Numbered from the stretch's first letter, positions 1-9,722 are shown. The stretch: 55,631 bases of DNA from Nitrososphaerota archaeon (GCA_005877075.1 VBPX01000040.1:1-55631), one strand, 5' to 3'. The notes: a model not told the origin generated them from the sequence alone. Program-made: numbers and translations.

Positions 1-524
1 TTTTTATAGCTATCTATGGCTTCAGCTATTTTTTTCATAGCAGGTTCCTTTCCTTCCCACCCTGAAATTTTCACAAATTTTTCCTTCTCTAGTTCTTTGT
101 AATGTTCAAAGAAATGTTTTATTTGGTCCTTCAGATATAGGGGGACATCATCAATATCAGAAATAGTGGAAAAACTGGGATCAATTTTTGATGTTGGAAT
201 TGCTACTATTTTAGAATCATGACCTTCCTCATCTTCAGTTTGTAACACGCCGATAGGTATTACTTTTATGAGAGATAACGGCATTAGTGCAGCTTCCCCA
301 AGAACGAGAACGTCTACAGGATCTCCATCTTTTTCAAGAGTGTTTGGAATGAATCCATAGTTGCATGGATAATACATAGCAGCAAATAATTTTCTATCCA
401 CCATGATAAAACCACTATCCATATCATATTCGTATTTTATATTACTGCCTTTGGGGATTTCTATCATTACAGTGCATTCGTTAGGTGACTGTTTTATAGA
501 ACCTATGTTTTGACTAGTTATCAT
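1..524 (-). CDS. ppa: Inorganic pyrophosphatase (C-terminus off the window)
   Basis: Family I soluble pyrophosphatase, which hydrolyses PPi to two phosphates and pulls biosynthetic reactions forward in the cytoplasm. Reading from ATG at 524, the product contains the family hallmarks IEIPKGSNIKYEYD, MVDRKLF, YPCNYGFIPNTL and the acidic metal-binding stretch EKDGDPVDVLVLGE, followed by KDQIKHFFEHYKEL near the end. About 174 residues are visible; the family is usually 165-180, so only a few residues are missing beyond base 1. Stand-alone gene; the intergenic region upstream (525-944) separates it from a divergent small gene. Confidence 0.96.
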   Translation of the reverse strand, partial: MITSQNIGSIKQSPNECTVMIEIPKGSNIKYEYDMDSGFIMVDRKLFAAMYYPCNYGFIPNTLEKDGDPVDVLVLGEAALMPLSLIKVIPIGVLQTEDEEGHDSKIVAIPTSKIDPSFSTISDIDDVPLYLKDQIKHFFEHYKELEKEKFVKISGWEGKEPAMKKIAEAIDSYK

Positions 525-944
525 GTTAGTTTGTTATTAAATGCTATTTATATTCGAAAAGGTCCTAAATAGAACTAATTAAATTTACCATATAGAATAA
601 CTAATTCCTTTGTAAAATTGAACCAAAGAGAATGACAATCTGCAAGAAACAAGACATTCTTTTTGATATATACCGTAGGCGCCCATGTGTTAGCGAAGTA
701 AAGGCAAAACTACGTACTTATTTTCCTAGTCAGCGTTAAGGGGTTTGAAGGATTAGGATGTATCTATATGCTTGATTTTATGAGATATTTTTTTATAGCT
801 CCTTGTGTCACGAGATAATCATTAGTAGCTTAGAATTTCTAATGGATAAATTGTCATGACTTGCAAAATCTTATTAGTTTGAATTTTTTAGAAGAACTTA
901 ATTGAACTTTGGTCGAAAGGAAAAGCCTAATGGAATAATAGACA
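525..944. other. Intergenic region, no gene seen
   Basis: About 420 bp between the divergent pyrophosphatase gene and the small gene at 945. I see no convincing ORF, tRNA or repeat. It must hold both promoters; T/A-rich stretches such as the one near 786-796 are candidate TATA elements, but none is at a diagnostic distance. The GC-richer patch around 670-740 has no coding or structural signature I recognise. Confidence 0.5.
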
Positions 945-1253
945 TTGAAAGAGAGGAATTGCAAGCCTGAGTTTAAATTTGACGCAAAGTATTGCGGTGG
1001 TCATAAAGCGTTTCCCGTTAGAAAGGAAATCAAGGCTAAATTCACAGTTTTCCCTAAAAGAATGGAAATTACCACAGATAGATTTCTACTACCTATACGC
1101 TTTGACCAAGTCAGAGATATCAGAAATCTACATCAAAAGAAAATTTATACCGTTATAGAGTATAATGATGGAGTAGAAGAACAATCTCCGATATTGGACT
1201 TTGGTAAACATCTAGAAAAAGAGCAACCTATTATTTATCAAAAAAAATTATAA
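945..1253 (+). CDS. Conserved small protein, possible PH-like fold
   Basis: A 102-residue protein read from a TTG start, lying 29 bp upstream of ileS in the same direction. The central part (KFTVFPKRMEITTDRFLLPI, then FDQVRDIRN and KIYTVIEYNDGVEEQSPILDFGKHL) alternates beta-strand-like segments ending in a basic tail. This resembles small bacterial/archaeal PH-like domain proteins, but the resemblance is by pattern only. Two cysteines (CKPEF, YCGG) near the N-terminus are too few for an obvious zinc site. No signal peptide or membrane segment. It may be cotranscribed with ileS. Function unknown. Confidence 0.65.
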   Translation: MKERNCKPEFKFDAKYCGGHKAFPVRKEIKAKFTVFPKRMEITTDRFLLPIRFDQVRDIRNLHQKKIYTVIEYNDGVEEQSPILDFGKHLEKEQPIIYQKKL

Positions 1254-1282
1254 AAGAGTAAATAGAATTCACGTTCGCAATA

Positions 1283-4200
1283 ATGCATTTATTAACCAAA
1301 TATGATCCAAAGGAAATCGAATCTCAAGTCAATTCATACCTGAATAATATTGATCAACAATTATTAATTGATAAAGAATTATCAATTCCCAAAAAAATTC
1401 TAGGATATGTTGAAGGACCTCCAACACTAAATGGTGAGCCACATATCGGTCACCTGAGAGGACGCATCATTAAGGATGTGTGGTTCAGGTACAAAACTTT
1501 GCAAAAATACAAAGTAGTATTCCGTGCCGGATGGGATACACAAGGATTACCAGTTGAATTGCAAGCAGAGAAAAATCTAGGATTAACTGGAAGTAAGGCC
1601 GAGAATATCAAAAAAGTTGGGATAACAAAAATTGTGCAAGCATGCAAAGAACTAATCAAAAACAACGCTGAAAAATGGATCAAAGTTGATAGGCTTCTTG
1701 GTATGTCTTTTGATTATAAAAAAGCGTACTGGACATATACCGATAACTATATTCAAAGGGAATGGCAGGTCCTAAAGAAAGCTTGGGAACTTGGAATCCT
1801 TAAAGAATGGTTTAGGGTGGTTGCGTATTGTCCTTCATGTCAAACTTCATTAAGTAATGCAGAAGTCAATCAAGGTTACAAGATCGTTGAAGATCCTTCA
1901 TTTTTTTATAAGGTCAGGCTATTAAACGAAGACATTTTTGTAATAGTATGGACAACTATGCCATTCACCTTAGTTACTGATGAATTGATTGGCGTTAATC
2001 CAAAGTCAGATTATGCCTATGTATCAATCGAGAATGAGAAATGGATTGTTGGATACGATAGATTAAATGAATTGATGAATGAACTTCATTTTCCGAATTT
2101 TAGAGTTGAAAAAATAATAAAGGGTGAAGAACTTGATGGCAAAAGGTACATACATCCACTTTTAGATTTAATTCCAGGACTTAAAGAATTAAGTGATGAC
2201 AACAAGGTACATTTTGTAGTAGCAGAAAACTTTGTTGATTCTAGTACTGGTAGCGGAATAGTACATCTATCTCCTGCGAATGGACAAGAAGATTTTGAAA
2301 TAGCTATTAAGCGTAACGTTCCAATATTTGTACCTATTAATGATAAGGTGGAATTTACTGAGAAGGCAGGACTGTTTAAGGGACTTTTCGTCCGCGATTC
2401 TGATTTACTGGTCGTTGAAAAAATGAAGGAAGTGGGCGCCTATCTAAAATTAGGAAAAATCAAACATCAATACCCAACATGTTGGCGATCAAATCACAAG
2501 GTGGTTTGGCTTGCAAGACGCGAATATTTTTACATGATTGATAAACTTGGGGAAAAACCGATTACGGCTGTTTCAGATGTCAATTTCTTTTTTGAATCGC
2601 CAAAAAATAGATACGTGGAAATAATAAAAGAGCAAGTTCCATGGTGTATATCTAGAGAAAGAGTTTGGGGAACTCCACTTCCAATATGGAACTGTAACAA
2701 ATGTGGCTTTAGAGAGCCCTTATTTTCGAGGGATGAAATAGTCAAAAGAGCATCAAAGTTACCTGATGGAGAACAATTTGAATTGCATAGGCCATGGATT
2801 GATAATATTGAGATAAATTGTTCAAAATGTGACAACCCTATGGCTCGAGAATCTTTTGTTCTAGATACATGGCATAATAGTGGCGCTTCACCTTTTGCAT
2901 CATTTTCAGATGATGAATACAAAAATCTTATACCGGCTGCGTTTCTGACCGAAGGAATAGATCAAACAAGGGGATGGGCGTACACATTGCTTATGGAAAA
3001 TGTAATAATGCAAAATAAAGGTCAATCGCCTTTTGATTCGTTCTTATTTCAAGGCCATATTTTAGACGAAAAAGGAAATAAGATGAGTAAGAGCCTAGGT
3101 AACGTATTAGACGCAAACGATTTGGTGGTGAAAAATTCAGTAGATGCAATAAGATTTTATCTCATGTGGAAATCTTCTCCAATAGAATCTCTAAGCTTTA
3201 GTTTAAGTGAAATGGGTTCTAGGCCATATCAAATCTTAAGTACTCTCTATTATCTACACGTTTACTTGATTCAGAATAGTACGTACGATAATTTTGACAC
3301 TGGAGAGATTAACATAGATTCCATCGTGAAAAGCAGATATTTTGGATTGACTGAAATTTGGATTCTATCTAAATTGCAATCGTTAATTAAAACAGTAACA
3401 TCATCATTAGATACTTGTAGATTTAATGAAGGAGCAAAAATTTTGGAAGAATTCATAATTAATAACGTGAGTCAGACTTATGTTCCTATGACCAGGGACG
3501 ACATTTGGGATGACAATATAGAAACAAAAGAACGAAGACATGTAATATATGCAGTACTAGGACACACTCTGACACAAATTGACATACTTCTTCATTCGTA
3601 CTGCCCCTTCACAACAAATTATTTGTATTTGCTTTGTTTCAAAAAGAAAGATATGGTTTTACTCGAATCCTGGCCCAAATTAAATGAGGAACTAGTAGAT
3701 ATTGAAGTTGAAAAATCAATAGACAAGTCAAAACAAATTATCTCTTTGGTTAATTCTGCTAGAATGAAGGCGAAATTCAAAAGAAGATGGCCCGTTAACA
3801 AGGTCGTTATTTGTATTCAAGATGATAACTTGCTTAAATCAGATGAATTACTAGATATTTTGAGGAAACAACTTAATACAAAATCTATCGAAATAAAAAG
3901 TCTAGAATCAAGTAATTTTTTTGATAAAGTTAATTCTCTTTTGACAGCAAATCTTATTAGTTTAAATGCGAAACTGAGCATAAATAGAATTGCTCCTCGA
4001 TTGAAGAACGATCTAAACAAGGCCATTGATGTATTTGCGAAAATTAATTACGAACATTTATTTAAGCAATTAATGTCAAAAAATAACTATTATCTAAAAT
4101 ATTTGTCAGGTGGAATCGAATTGTCGGTAGATGACGTTGAATTTACCTATGATGCAAAAGCACCTTATCTTGTGGTCAAATCAGAGCAAGAAAATACGGA

Positions 4201-4498
4201 TGTATTTATTGATACCAGCAGGAGTAGCGAGTTGATTTCCATGGGCCTGATGAAGGATATGGCAAGAAATATACAGCAATTGAGAAAGGAAAAGGGTTTT
4301 GTTCCAACTGAAATATTATCATATGCACACATTTCAAAATTAGATCCGGACGATTCATTATCACTTGAAAACTATAAAAACGAACTGGCATACTATGTTA
4401 GAGTAAAAAAAGTAGTCATAACGCCTGATAGATTAGAAGGAGTTGAATATAAAGAAATTGACATAGATGGAAAGAAAATCCTTATATCTGTACAGTAA
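1283..4498 (+). CDS. ileS: Isoleucyl-tRNA synthetase
   Basis: Class Ia synthetase that charges tRNA-Ile with isoleucine and edits valine. The 1071-residue length is normal for archaeal IleRS. Residues 44-60 contain EGPPTLNGEPHIGHLRGR with the HIGH signature at 54-57, and KMSKS is at 600-604 (GNKMSKSLGN). The CP1 editing domain lies between them. Paired cysteines occur in CPSCQTSLSNAEV (about 188), CNKCGF (about 470) and CSKC (about 513), giving zinc sites typical of archaeal/eukaryotic-type IleRS. The helical anticodon-binding domain follows from about 690. The tail carries the archaeal extension. Start at ATG 1283, 29 bp after the small gene. Its substrates include any tRNA-Ile2 made by TiaS, also encoded in this window. 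Confidence 0.98.
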   Translation: MHLLTKYDPKEIESQVNSYLNNIDQQLLIDKELSIPKKILGYVEGPPTLNGEPHIGHLRGRIIKDVWFRYKTLQKYKVVFRAGWDTQGLPVELQAEKNLGLTGSKAENIKKVGITKIVQACKELIKNNAEKWIKVDRLLGMSFDYKKAYWTYTDNYIQREWQVLKKAWELGILKEWFRVVAYCPSCQTSLSNAEVNQGYKIVEDPSFFYKVRLLNEDIFVIVWTTMPFTLVTDELIGVNPKSDYAYVSIENEKWIVGYDRLNELMNELHFPNFRVEKIIKGEELDGKRYIHPLLDLIPGLKELSDDNKVHFVVAENFVDSSTGSGIVHLSPANGQEDFEIAIKRNVPIFVPINDKVEFTEKAGLFKGLFVRDSDLLVVEKMKEVGAYLKLGKIKHQYPTCWRSNHKVVWLARREYFYMIDKLGEKPITAVSDVNFFFESPKNRYVEIIKEQVPWCISRERVWGTPLPIWNCNKCGFREPLFSRDEIVKRASKLPDGEQFELHRPWIDNIEINCSKCDNPMARESFVLDTWHNSGASPFASFSDDEYKNLIPAAFLTEGIDQTRGWAYTLLMENVIMQNKGQSPFDSFLFQGHILDEKGNKMSKSLGNVLDANDLVVKNSVDAIRFYLMWKSSPIESLSFSLSEMGSRPYQILSTLYYLHVYLIQNSTYDNFDTGEINIDSIVKSRYFGLTEIWILSKLQSLIKTVTSSLDTCRFNEGAKILEEFIINNVSQTYVPMTRDDIWDDNIETKERRHVIYAVLGHTLTQIDILLHSYCPFTTNYLYLLCFKKKDMVLLESWPKLNEELVDIEVEKSIDKSKQIISLVNSARMKAKFKRRWPVNKVVICIQDDNLLKSDELLDILRKQLNTKSIEIKSLESSNFFDKVNSLLTANLISLNAKLSINRIAPRLKNDLNKAIDVFAKINYEHLFKQLMSKNNYYLKYLSGGIELSVDDVEFTYDAKAPYLVVKSEQENTDVFIDTSRSSELISMGLMKDMARNIQQLRKEKGFVPTEILSYAHISKLDPDDSLSLENYKNELAYYVRVKKVVITPDRLEGVEYKEIDIDGKKILISVQ

Positions 4499-4632
4499 TT
4501 AATTATATTACTCAAATTAGTAACGTTAAATCTAAAATATTCTACAGTGATATTTGGATACTTTTCATATTTAGGACGGGTGGTGTAATGGACTTGCCCA
4601 AAATACATCATCAGTCCAGATATAACTAAACG

Positions 4633-4827
4633 TTAGTAATCTATATTTTGATTCATTGCATAATTGGTAGTATTGTCCAAATTTTGAAACGCTATTGAAT
4701 TTCGTATTAATTGATATCTGTTATCATGGCAATTACAAGAACAAAAGTTTTTTAATATTTTTTCCTCCATTATAAAGCCCTCACAATTACCGTGATTATT
4801 GCATAAACACATTGAGGATTTCGGCAA
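4633..4827 (-). CDS. Small Cys-rich protein, unknown
   Basis: A 64-residue ORF with two cysteine clusters: MCLCNNHGNC near residues 6-15 and FCSCNCHDN near 28-36, separated by the helix-like FIMEEKILKN. Seven Cys and nearby His suggest one metal site (zinc or iron). The C-terminal half has no recognisable feature. Similar tiny Cys-rich proteins recur in this window (11443, 16870, 17355), which supports it being real rather than chance. It sits in the gap between ileS and the cupin gene, convergent with ileS. Function unknown. Confidence 0.5.
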   Translation of the reverse strand: MPKSSMCLCNNHGNCEGFIMEEKILKNFCSCNCHDNRYQLIRNSIAFQNLDNTTNYAMNQNIDY

Positions 4828-4912
4828 TAATTTTAATTCAAAGTAAGTATTGTATATTTTTTACTATAAATAATATGACAATAATTAAATTATACTTTTT
4901 CATTGTTTTTTT

Positions 4913-5254
4913 GTGGAAGTTTACTCAGAAAAACGGCCATGGGGTTCATTTGAAAAATTTAATGAAAATGAACAATGCACGGTCAAATTACTTTACATAA
5001 AACCTGGGTCTAGGTTGAGTCTTCAATATCATAATAAACGAAAGGAGTTCTGGAAAATAATCAAGGGTTCTGGGACTGTAGAAATCCAGAACAAACAATC
5101 ATCTCTAAGTGAAGGAGACAAAATCACAATTCCTCCGGGTGCGAGCCATAGAATTCAGGCGAGCGAATCTGGTTGCACTGTTTTAGAAATTTCATATGGG
5201 ATCTTTGATGAAAATGACATTGTAAGAATCGAAGATGATTATAATAGAGCATAG
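4913..5254 (+). CDS. Cupin protein, mannose-6-phosphate isomerase type II-like
   Basis: A 113-residue single-domain cupin read from GTG. The N-terminus (SEKRPWGSFEKF) and the body (IKPGSRLSLQYHNKRKEFWK, then GSGTVEIQNK, then GDKITIPPGASHRIQA) match the C-terminal isomerase domain of bifunctional mannose-1-phosphate guanylyltransferase/mannose-6-phosphate isomerase. Metal ligands would be the Gln/His of LQYH, the Glu of KEFW and the His of ASHRI. As a stand-alone domain it may interconvert mannose-6-P and fructose-6-P for glycan synthesis, but a non-catalytic sugar-binding role is also possible. It is a single gene upstream of tuf with no obvious partner. Confidence 0.85.
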   Translation: MEVYSEKRPWGSFEKFNENEQCTVKLLYIKPGSRLSLQYHNKRKEFWKIIKGSGTVEIQNKQSSLSEGDKITIPPGASHRIQASESGCTVLEISYGIFDENDIVRIEDDYNRA

Positions 5255-5386
5255 CATTTCATGTTAGTATTCGTAGAGCATCTAGGATAGTATCTCTACT
5301 AGTAACCAATAGCAACCAATATCCACAATAAAATTGCAGTATGTTTAACGAAATACAAATAAAGCCCTAATATCGCTTTTAATCTA

Positions 5387-6703
5387 ATGAGCGCAAGTAA
5401 GAAACCCCACATGAATCTTGTAGTTGTGGGACACGTTGATAATGGTAAATCGACTATTGTAGGTCATTTATTGGTGGATATGGGCGTAATCGATCAGAGA
5501 ACTATTGATTCTTTTGCCAAAGAATCTGAGGAAACTGGAAAAGGTGATACGTTCAAGTACGCTTGGGTATTAGATAGTATAAAGGATGAAAGAGAAAGAG
5601 GTATTACAATAGATCTAGCTTTTCAAAAATTTGAAACTTCAAAATATTTTTACACCCTAATTGATGCGCCCGGTCACAGAGATTTTATCAAAAATATGAT
5701 TACTGGAGCATCAGAAGCAGATGTTGCAATTCTTGTAGTTTCAGTAAAGCCAGGAGAAACGGAAGCCGCTACTGATCCAGGAGGACAGGCAAGGGAACAT
5801 GCATTTTTATCAAGAACTCTGGGTGTAGGACAGATCTTAGTTGCTTTAAACAAAATGGATGATTCAGGTTATTCAGAAGCACGCTATAATGAGGTAAAAG
5901 ACATTGTGGAAAAAATGTTAAAGTTGGTAGGGTATAATGTCTCAAAAATAAGCTTTATACCTGTATCAGGCTGGAAAGGCGATAATCTCGTTAAGAAATC
6001 AGAGAACATGCCATGGTATAAGGGGTCTACTTTAGCTGAATCTTTGGATCTATTTGAACCACCAGAAAAACCAATAGGAAAGCCGCTTAGAATCCCGATT
6101 CAAGACGTTTATTCAATAACAGGTGTGGGTACAGTGCCGGTAGGCAGAGTCGAGACAGGAGTACTAAAGGCTAATCAAAAAGTAATTGTGATGCCATCTG
6201 GAGTTACTGGTGAAGTTAAATCAATAGAAACGCATCATACACAAATGGAATCTGCAGAAGCCGGTGATAATATTGGATTTAATTTGAGAGGTGTGGACAA
6301 AAAATCTATTAAGCGCGGTGACGTAATTGGACCCGTAGATAATCCACCTAATGCTGCAAAAGAATTTGAAGCGCAGATAATAGTTATCCATCATCCGACC
6401 GCAATGGCTCCAGGATATACACCTGTACTTCATGCACATACCGCTCAAGTTGCGGCTACGTTATCAGACTTTGTGGCAAAAATAGACCCAAAAACAGGGG
6501 GCGCGCTTGAAGAAAAACCTAAGTTTCTAAAAACTGGAGACGCTGCCATTGTAAAGATAAAACCAGTGAGACCATTGGCAATAGAAACATTCAAAGAATT
6601 TCCAGAAATTGGTAGATTTGCTCTGAGAGATATGGGAACAACGATAGCTGCTGGCGTCGTTAAATCTATCGTAGAAAAATACGATCCCAGCGCTAAGAAG
6701 TGA
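5387..6703 (+). CDS. tuf: Translation elongation factor 1-alpha (aEF1A)
   Basis: GTPase that brings aminoacyl-tRNA to the ribosomal A site. It is 438 residues long, the normal archaeal length. G1 is GHVDNGKST at 15-23 (most archaea have His where Asn19 sits), G3 is DAPGHRDF, and G4 is NKMD. The RERGITID switch I segment and the two beta-barrel domains (GTVPVGRVETGVL, then FKEFPEIGRFALRDMG) follow. An AT-rich leader precedes the ATG. The S10 gene begins 9 bp after the stop, the classic archaeal tuf-rps10 arrangement at the end of a str-type operon. Confidence 0.98.
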   Translation: MSASKKPHMNLVVVGHVDNGKSTIVGHLLVDMGVIDQRTIDSFAKESEETGKGDTFKYAWVLDSIKDERERGITIDLAFQKFETSKYFYTLIDAPGHRDFIKNMITGASEADVAILVVSVKPGETEAATDPGGQAREHAFLSRTLGVGQILVALNKMDDSGYSEARYNEVKDIVEKMLKLVGYNVSKISFIPVSGWKGDNLVKKSENMPWYKGSTLAESLDLFEPPEKPIGKPLRIPIQDVYSITGVGTVPVGRVETGVLKANQKVIVMPSGVTGEVKSIETHHTQMESAEAGDNIGFNLRGVDKKSIKRGDVIGPVDNPPNAAKEFEAQIIVIHHPTAMAPGYTPVLHAHTAQVAATLSDFVAKIDPKTGGALEEKPKFLKTGDAAIVKIKPVRPLAIETFKEFPEIGRFALRDMGTTIAAGVVKSIVEKYDPSAKK

Positions 6704-6712
6704 GTCCAACCA

Positions 6713-7021
6713 ATGGCTCAGGAAGCGCGCATTAAACTAACCAGCACCAATCTTCAAATGCTAGAAAGTGTGTGCCATGAAATAAAAGGCATTGGAGAAA
6801 AAAATGGCATAAAATTCAAGGGACCTCATCCACTTCCTACTAAAAAAATGAAAGTAGTTACGAGAAAATCTCCTTGCGGGCAAGGCACTAACACTTGGGA
6901 CAAATATGAACTAAGGATACATAGGCGTGTAATCGATTTGGGGGCAGATGATAGATCAATAAGACAACTTATGAGACTAAAAATTCCTGATGATGTATAT
7001 ATCGAAGTTTCCTTAACGTGA
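6713..7021 (+). CDS. rps10: 30S ribosomal protein S10
   Basis: A 102-residue uS10 protein, the standard archaeal size. Diagnostic stretches are ARIKLTSTNLQMLESVCHEI at the N-terminus, GPHPLPTKKMKVVTRKSP (the loop that reaches into the 30S head), WDKYELRIHRRVIDL and the C-terminal IPDDVYIEVSL. It starts 9 bp after the aEF1A stop codon and so is almost certainly cotranscribed and perhaps translationally coupled. It is followed by a convergent gene on the other strand. Confidence 0.97.
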   Translation: MAQEARIKLTSTNLQMLESVCHEIKGIGEKNGIKFKGPHPLPTKKMKVVTRKSPCGQGTNTWDKYELRIHRRVIDLGADDRSIRQLMRLKIPDDVYIEVSLT

Positions 7022-7057
7022 CAATAATTTCAATTTCTCTATTATTATTCGCCTTCC

Positions 7058-7984
7058 TCAAGTCACCTTCTTTAGTTTAGAGTAGGAGTTTAGCGGAACT
7101 GTTAGATCCGCAAAAGAATCAGGATTAATAATTTTAGAAAGAATTTCAATGCCAGTGATAATTCTTGGACTTGGCCTGCTAAAGTATGATAGAGCATCAA
7201 CTGCATAGACCATGTCATTTTGAACCGCTCTGAGAGAATTCCATTGAGGATTTTTGTGCAGGGAAGTAGATTCTACCAACACTTTACTAAGATCAAATCC
7301 ACAAGGCATCAGAACTATTATGTCCGGATCAAATCCGGAAATTTGGATCAGGTCAATCTTATGAGATCTATCACCAATCCTGCTAATTCCATTGATCCCG
7401 CCGGCGATTTCAATCATTTGAGGAACCCAGTGACCACATATATAAAAAGGTTCAATCCATTCTAGACAAATTACTTTTGGTTTTTTATCACTTGGATAAC
7501 TCGAGATTTGTTCAATTCTTTTTGTCAGAGAATGTTTGATTTCTAAACCTTTGGACTCCTTGCCCACCCTGACAGCAATATCCATAATATTTTGGATAAT
7601 ATCATCAATTGTGTGCGGATCCAGAATCAGAGTATCAGGCTTGTTATCCAAGCATTGAATTGATTTGTCAATTTCCCTATTATGTGGTGAACATACATCA
7701 CACAATCCCTGGGAAATAATAAGATCCGGTTCTATTTTTTTTAGCAGGTCGTAATTTATCATGAACATATCATTTTGTAATTTTGAGAGCTCCTGTATTT
7801 TTTCTTCAATTTGTAAACTTGTCATCGAGTCTGAGTCAAAAACTGATTTTATGACTTGAGGCTTTTGCTTCGCATCAGGAGGATAATTACACTGATGAGT
7901 AACTCCTAGTAATACATCCTGAGATCCTAGCAAATAGATAATCTCAGTAGCACTTGGAAGAAATGAAACAATTCTATTGAACAT
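7058..7984 (-). CDS. BtuF/FepB-type cobalamin-binding-like protein without signal peptide
   Basis: A 308-residue protein with the class III periplasmic-binding fold: N-lobe RIVSFLPSATEIIYLLGSQD and GVTHQCNYPPDA, long connecting helix, and C-lobe ICLEWIEPFYICGHWVPQMI. It ends with the usual RPSPRIITGIEIL segment. This subgroup (COG0614, BtuF-like) binds cobalamin or related corrinoids. There is no N-terminal hydrophobic signal or lipobox; the protein starts directly at the first beta strand (MFNRIVSFLPSAT), so it is predicted cytoplasmic. No permease or ATPase gene is adjacent. It may handle intracellular B12 rather than import it, but that is inference. Confidence 0.85.
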   Translation of the reverse strand: MFNRIVSFLPSATEIIYLLGSQDVLLGVTHQCNYPPDAKQKPQVIKSVFDSDSMTSLQIEEKIQELSKLQNDMFMINYDLLKKIEPDLIISQGLCDVCSPHNREIDKSIQCLDNKPDTLILDPHTIDDIIQNIMDIAVRVGKESKGLEIKHSLTKRIEQISSYPSDKKPKVICLEWIEPFYICGHWVPQMIEIAGGINGISRIGDRSHKIDLIQISGFDPDIIVLMPCGFDLSKVLVESTSLHKNPQWNSLRAVQNDMVYAVDALSYFSRPSPRIITGIEILSKIINPDSFADLTVPLNSYSKLKKVT

Positions 7985-8118
7985 AAAAAAATGTGAAATA
8001 ATTAATTATATTAAACATCTGTTTCTTGGAGTCGATTTTCCTATATGAACAAACATTTACGATTTTATCTCTCTTTATTTCATTTTTCTAAATTTATGAA
8101 TATTTTAATAATCGCATA

Positions 8119-8448
8119 ATGAGTTATCTTTGTGGGTATATGAGCAAATTTACTATGAGTAATGGATTGGATCAAAATGAAATTGATAGGCGTACTAGAA
8201 ATCTCCTTGATCTTTTCAAAAGAAATTTTATAGAAAGTAAGAGCGATGACTTTGTTTCCGACGCACTTGCAAATATGATTGTATGTAATTCCGTATACGC
8301 AAAAATCTTTGAAGGTTACTTGGTACTAGCTGAAAAAAGAAAAATACCGCAAGAAATGACTGACGGCTTTGTTAAATGGGTTTCTGATCAATTGGATGAA
8401 CTTAAAATAAAATTAAGTGAAAAATACCAAAAAATTGATATGAGATAA
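8119..8448 (+). CDS. Conserved hypothetical helical protein
   Basis: A 109-residue, predominantly helical protein (NEIDRRTRNLLDLFKRNFIE, then DALANMIVCNSVYAKIFEGYLVLAEKR and a C-terminal amphipathic helix QLDELKIKLSEKYQKI). ATG 8119 is the longest start; MSKF at 8140 or MSNG at 8155 would also suit and would remove a non-helical leader. No cofactor or catalytic motif is visible. An AT-rich promoter-like stretch lies at 8095-8110. I do not recognise the family; it is probably a lineage-restricted protein. Confidence 0.65.
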   Translation: MSYLCGYMSKFTMSNGLDQNEIDRRTRNLLDLFKRNFIESKSDDFVSDALANMIVCNSVYAKIFEGYLVLAEKRKIPQEMTDGFVKWVSDQLDELKIKLSEKYQKIDMR

Positions 8449-8516
8449 TAGTAGCATTTCTGCAGGAAATTAGATCAATAGAAAAGTCTATATGATTACG
8501 TTTAGGGATTTTTTAT

Positions 8517-9647
8517 ATGAAAAGAGGATTATTTATCATTCTAGTTTCCATTATTTTCATACTCTCAAGCATCTTATTTCATGTTGATCAATCCCAAATA
8601 CTCGCGCAATCAGAAAACGGAAAAAAATCGATGGTAGGTTCAGTGAGTAAGATCTTCAAGGACGTGCAAGGTTCTGTAGTCCAAATCACTCGAGAAAATC
8701 ATGAAACTTCAAAGGATGAAAATGTCACCACCCTAGGATCAGGATTTGTTTTTGATAAAGAGGGCAGAATAATTACTAATAATCACGTTGTACAAGGTTC
8801 CAAGAATCTGGATGTCACTTTTATCAACGGCAATAGATATGTAGCAAGTATTTTAGGGAACGATCCATTTAACGATATCGCAGTAATAAAAATATCCCAA
8901 AATATTTCAGAACAATTACACCCACTAAGACTTGGGAACTCCTCTAACATGGAGGTAGGCGATCAAGTTATAGCAATAGGTAATCCATACGGACTAGCCG
9001 GATCAATGTCTCTCGGTATTATAAGTCAAAAGGGGCGTCTAATTTCAACTGAAGGATCACCATTTAGTATCCCGAGCGTAATCCAAACAGACGCATTAAT
9101 TAACCCTGGAAATTCAGGTGGCCCTTTGCTTAATACTAACGAGGAAGTGATTGGAATGAATACCGCAGGTGTATTATCTGATTCCGGAGGATTTTCTGGA
9201 ATAGGTTTAGCTGTTCCATCCAACACTATTTCTAGAATCGCACCGGTCCTTGTTAGCAATGGAAATTATTCACATGCGTGGCTAGGAATTTCTGCCAGTA
9301 CTTTAACCTCACAATTAACTGAAAATTTTGAAAATTTAAGTAGAGAATTTAAGGGTATATATGTAGATTCATTAGTAAAGGATGGACCCGCCGACAAGGC
9401 AGGTCTCCACGGAAGTATCACTGACCAGTATGGCGATAAACATGGAACTGATATAATTACAGCTGCCGATAAAAAAAATGTTACTTATATGGAGGATCTA
9501 GTGTCGTATATTGATGAAAAAAAACAACCAGGCCAGAAACTACTTCTTACTATTTTCAGGAACCAATCTTATGTAGATATTAGTGTTCTGTTGGGCGATC
9601 GTAATAACAGTACCAAAATAGAAAATGCAACAAATCCATACGGTTAA
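8517..9647 (+). CDS. htrA: Secreted/membrane-anchored HtrA-like serine protease
   Basis: Trypsin-fold protease with a C-terminal PDZ domain, acting outside the membrane on misfolded proteins. Residues 1-31 form a signal peptide or anchor (KRGLFIILVSIIFILSSILF). The catalytic triad is visible: His90 in TNNHVV, Asp120 in NDIAVI, and Ser200 in NPGNSGGP. The PDZ domain begins near residue 255 (HAWLGISASTLT) and includes GIYVDSLVKDGPADKAGL and a loop with GTDIITAADKKNV. Length 376 matches single-PDZ DegS/HtrA-type proteins. It is transcribed alone and is convergent with the exchanger gene. Confidence 0.94.
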   Translation: MKRGLFIILVSIIFILSSILFHVDQSQILAQSENGKKSMVGSVSKIFKDVQGSVVQITRENHETSKDENVTTLGSGFVFDKEGRIITNNHVVQGSKNLDVTFINGNRYVASILGNDPFNDIAVIKISQNISEQLHPLRLGNSSNMEVGDQVIAIGNPYGLAGSMSLGIISQKGRLISTEGSPFSIPSVIQTDALINPGNSGGPLLNTNEEVIGMNTAGVLSDSGGFSGIGLAVPSNTISRIAPVLVSNGNYSHAWLGISASTLTSQLTENFENLSREFKGIYVDSLVKDGPADKAGLHGSITDQYGDKHGTDIITAADKKNVTYMEDLVSYIDEKKQPGQKLLLTIFRNQSYVDISVLLGDRNNSTKIENATNPYG

Positions 9648-9722
9648 TCTTTATACATTTATTTTAGAATCAAATTACCTTTAACTGATCCTAGCCAAGC
9701 CATAATTAAATTTGTGATGGAA

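Noticed and set aside
4560-4615. tRNA-like patch (ggtggtgtaatgg) after ileS
   Set aside because: It resembles a D-arm but no acceptor, anticodon or T-arm can be paired around it.
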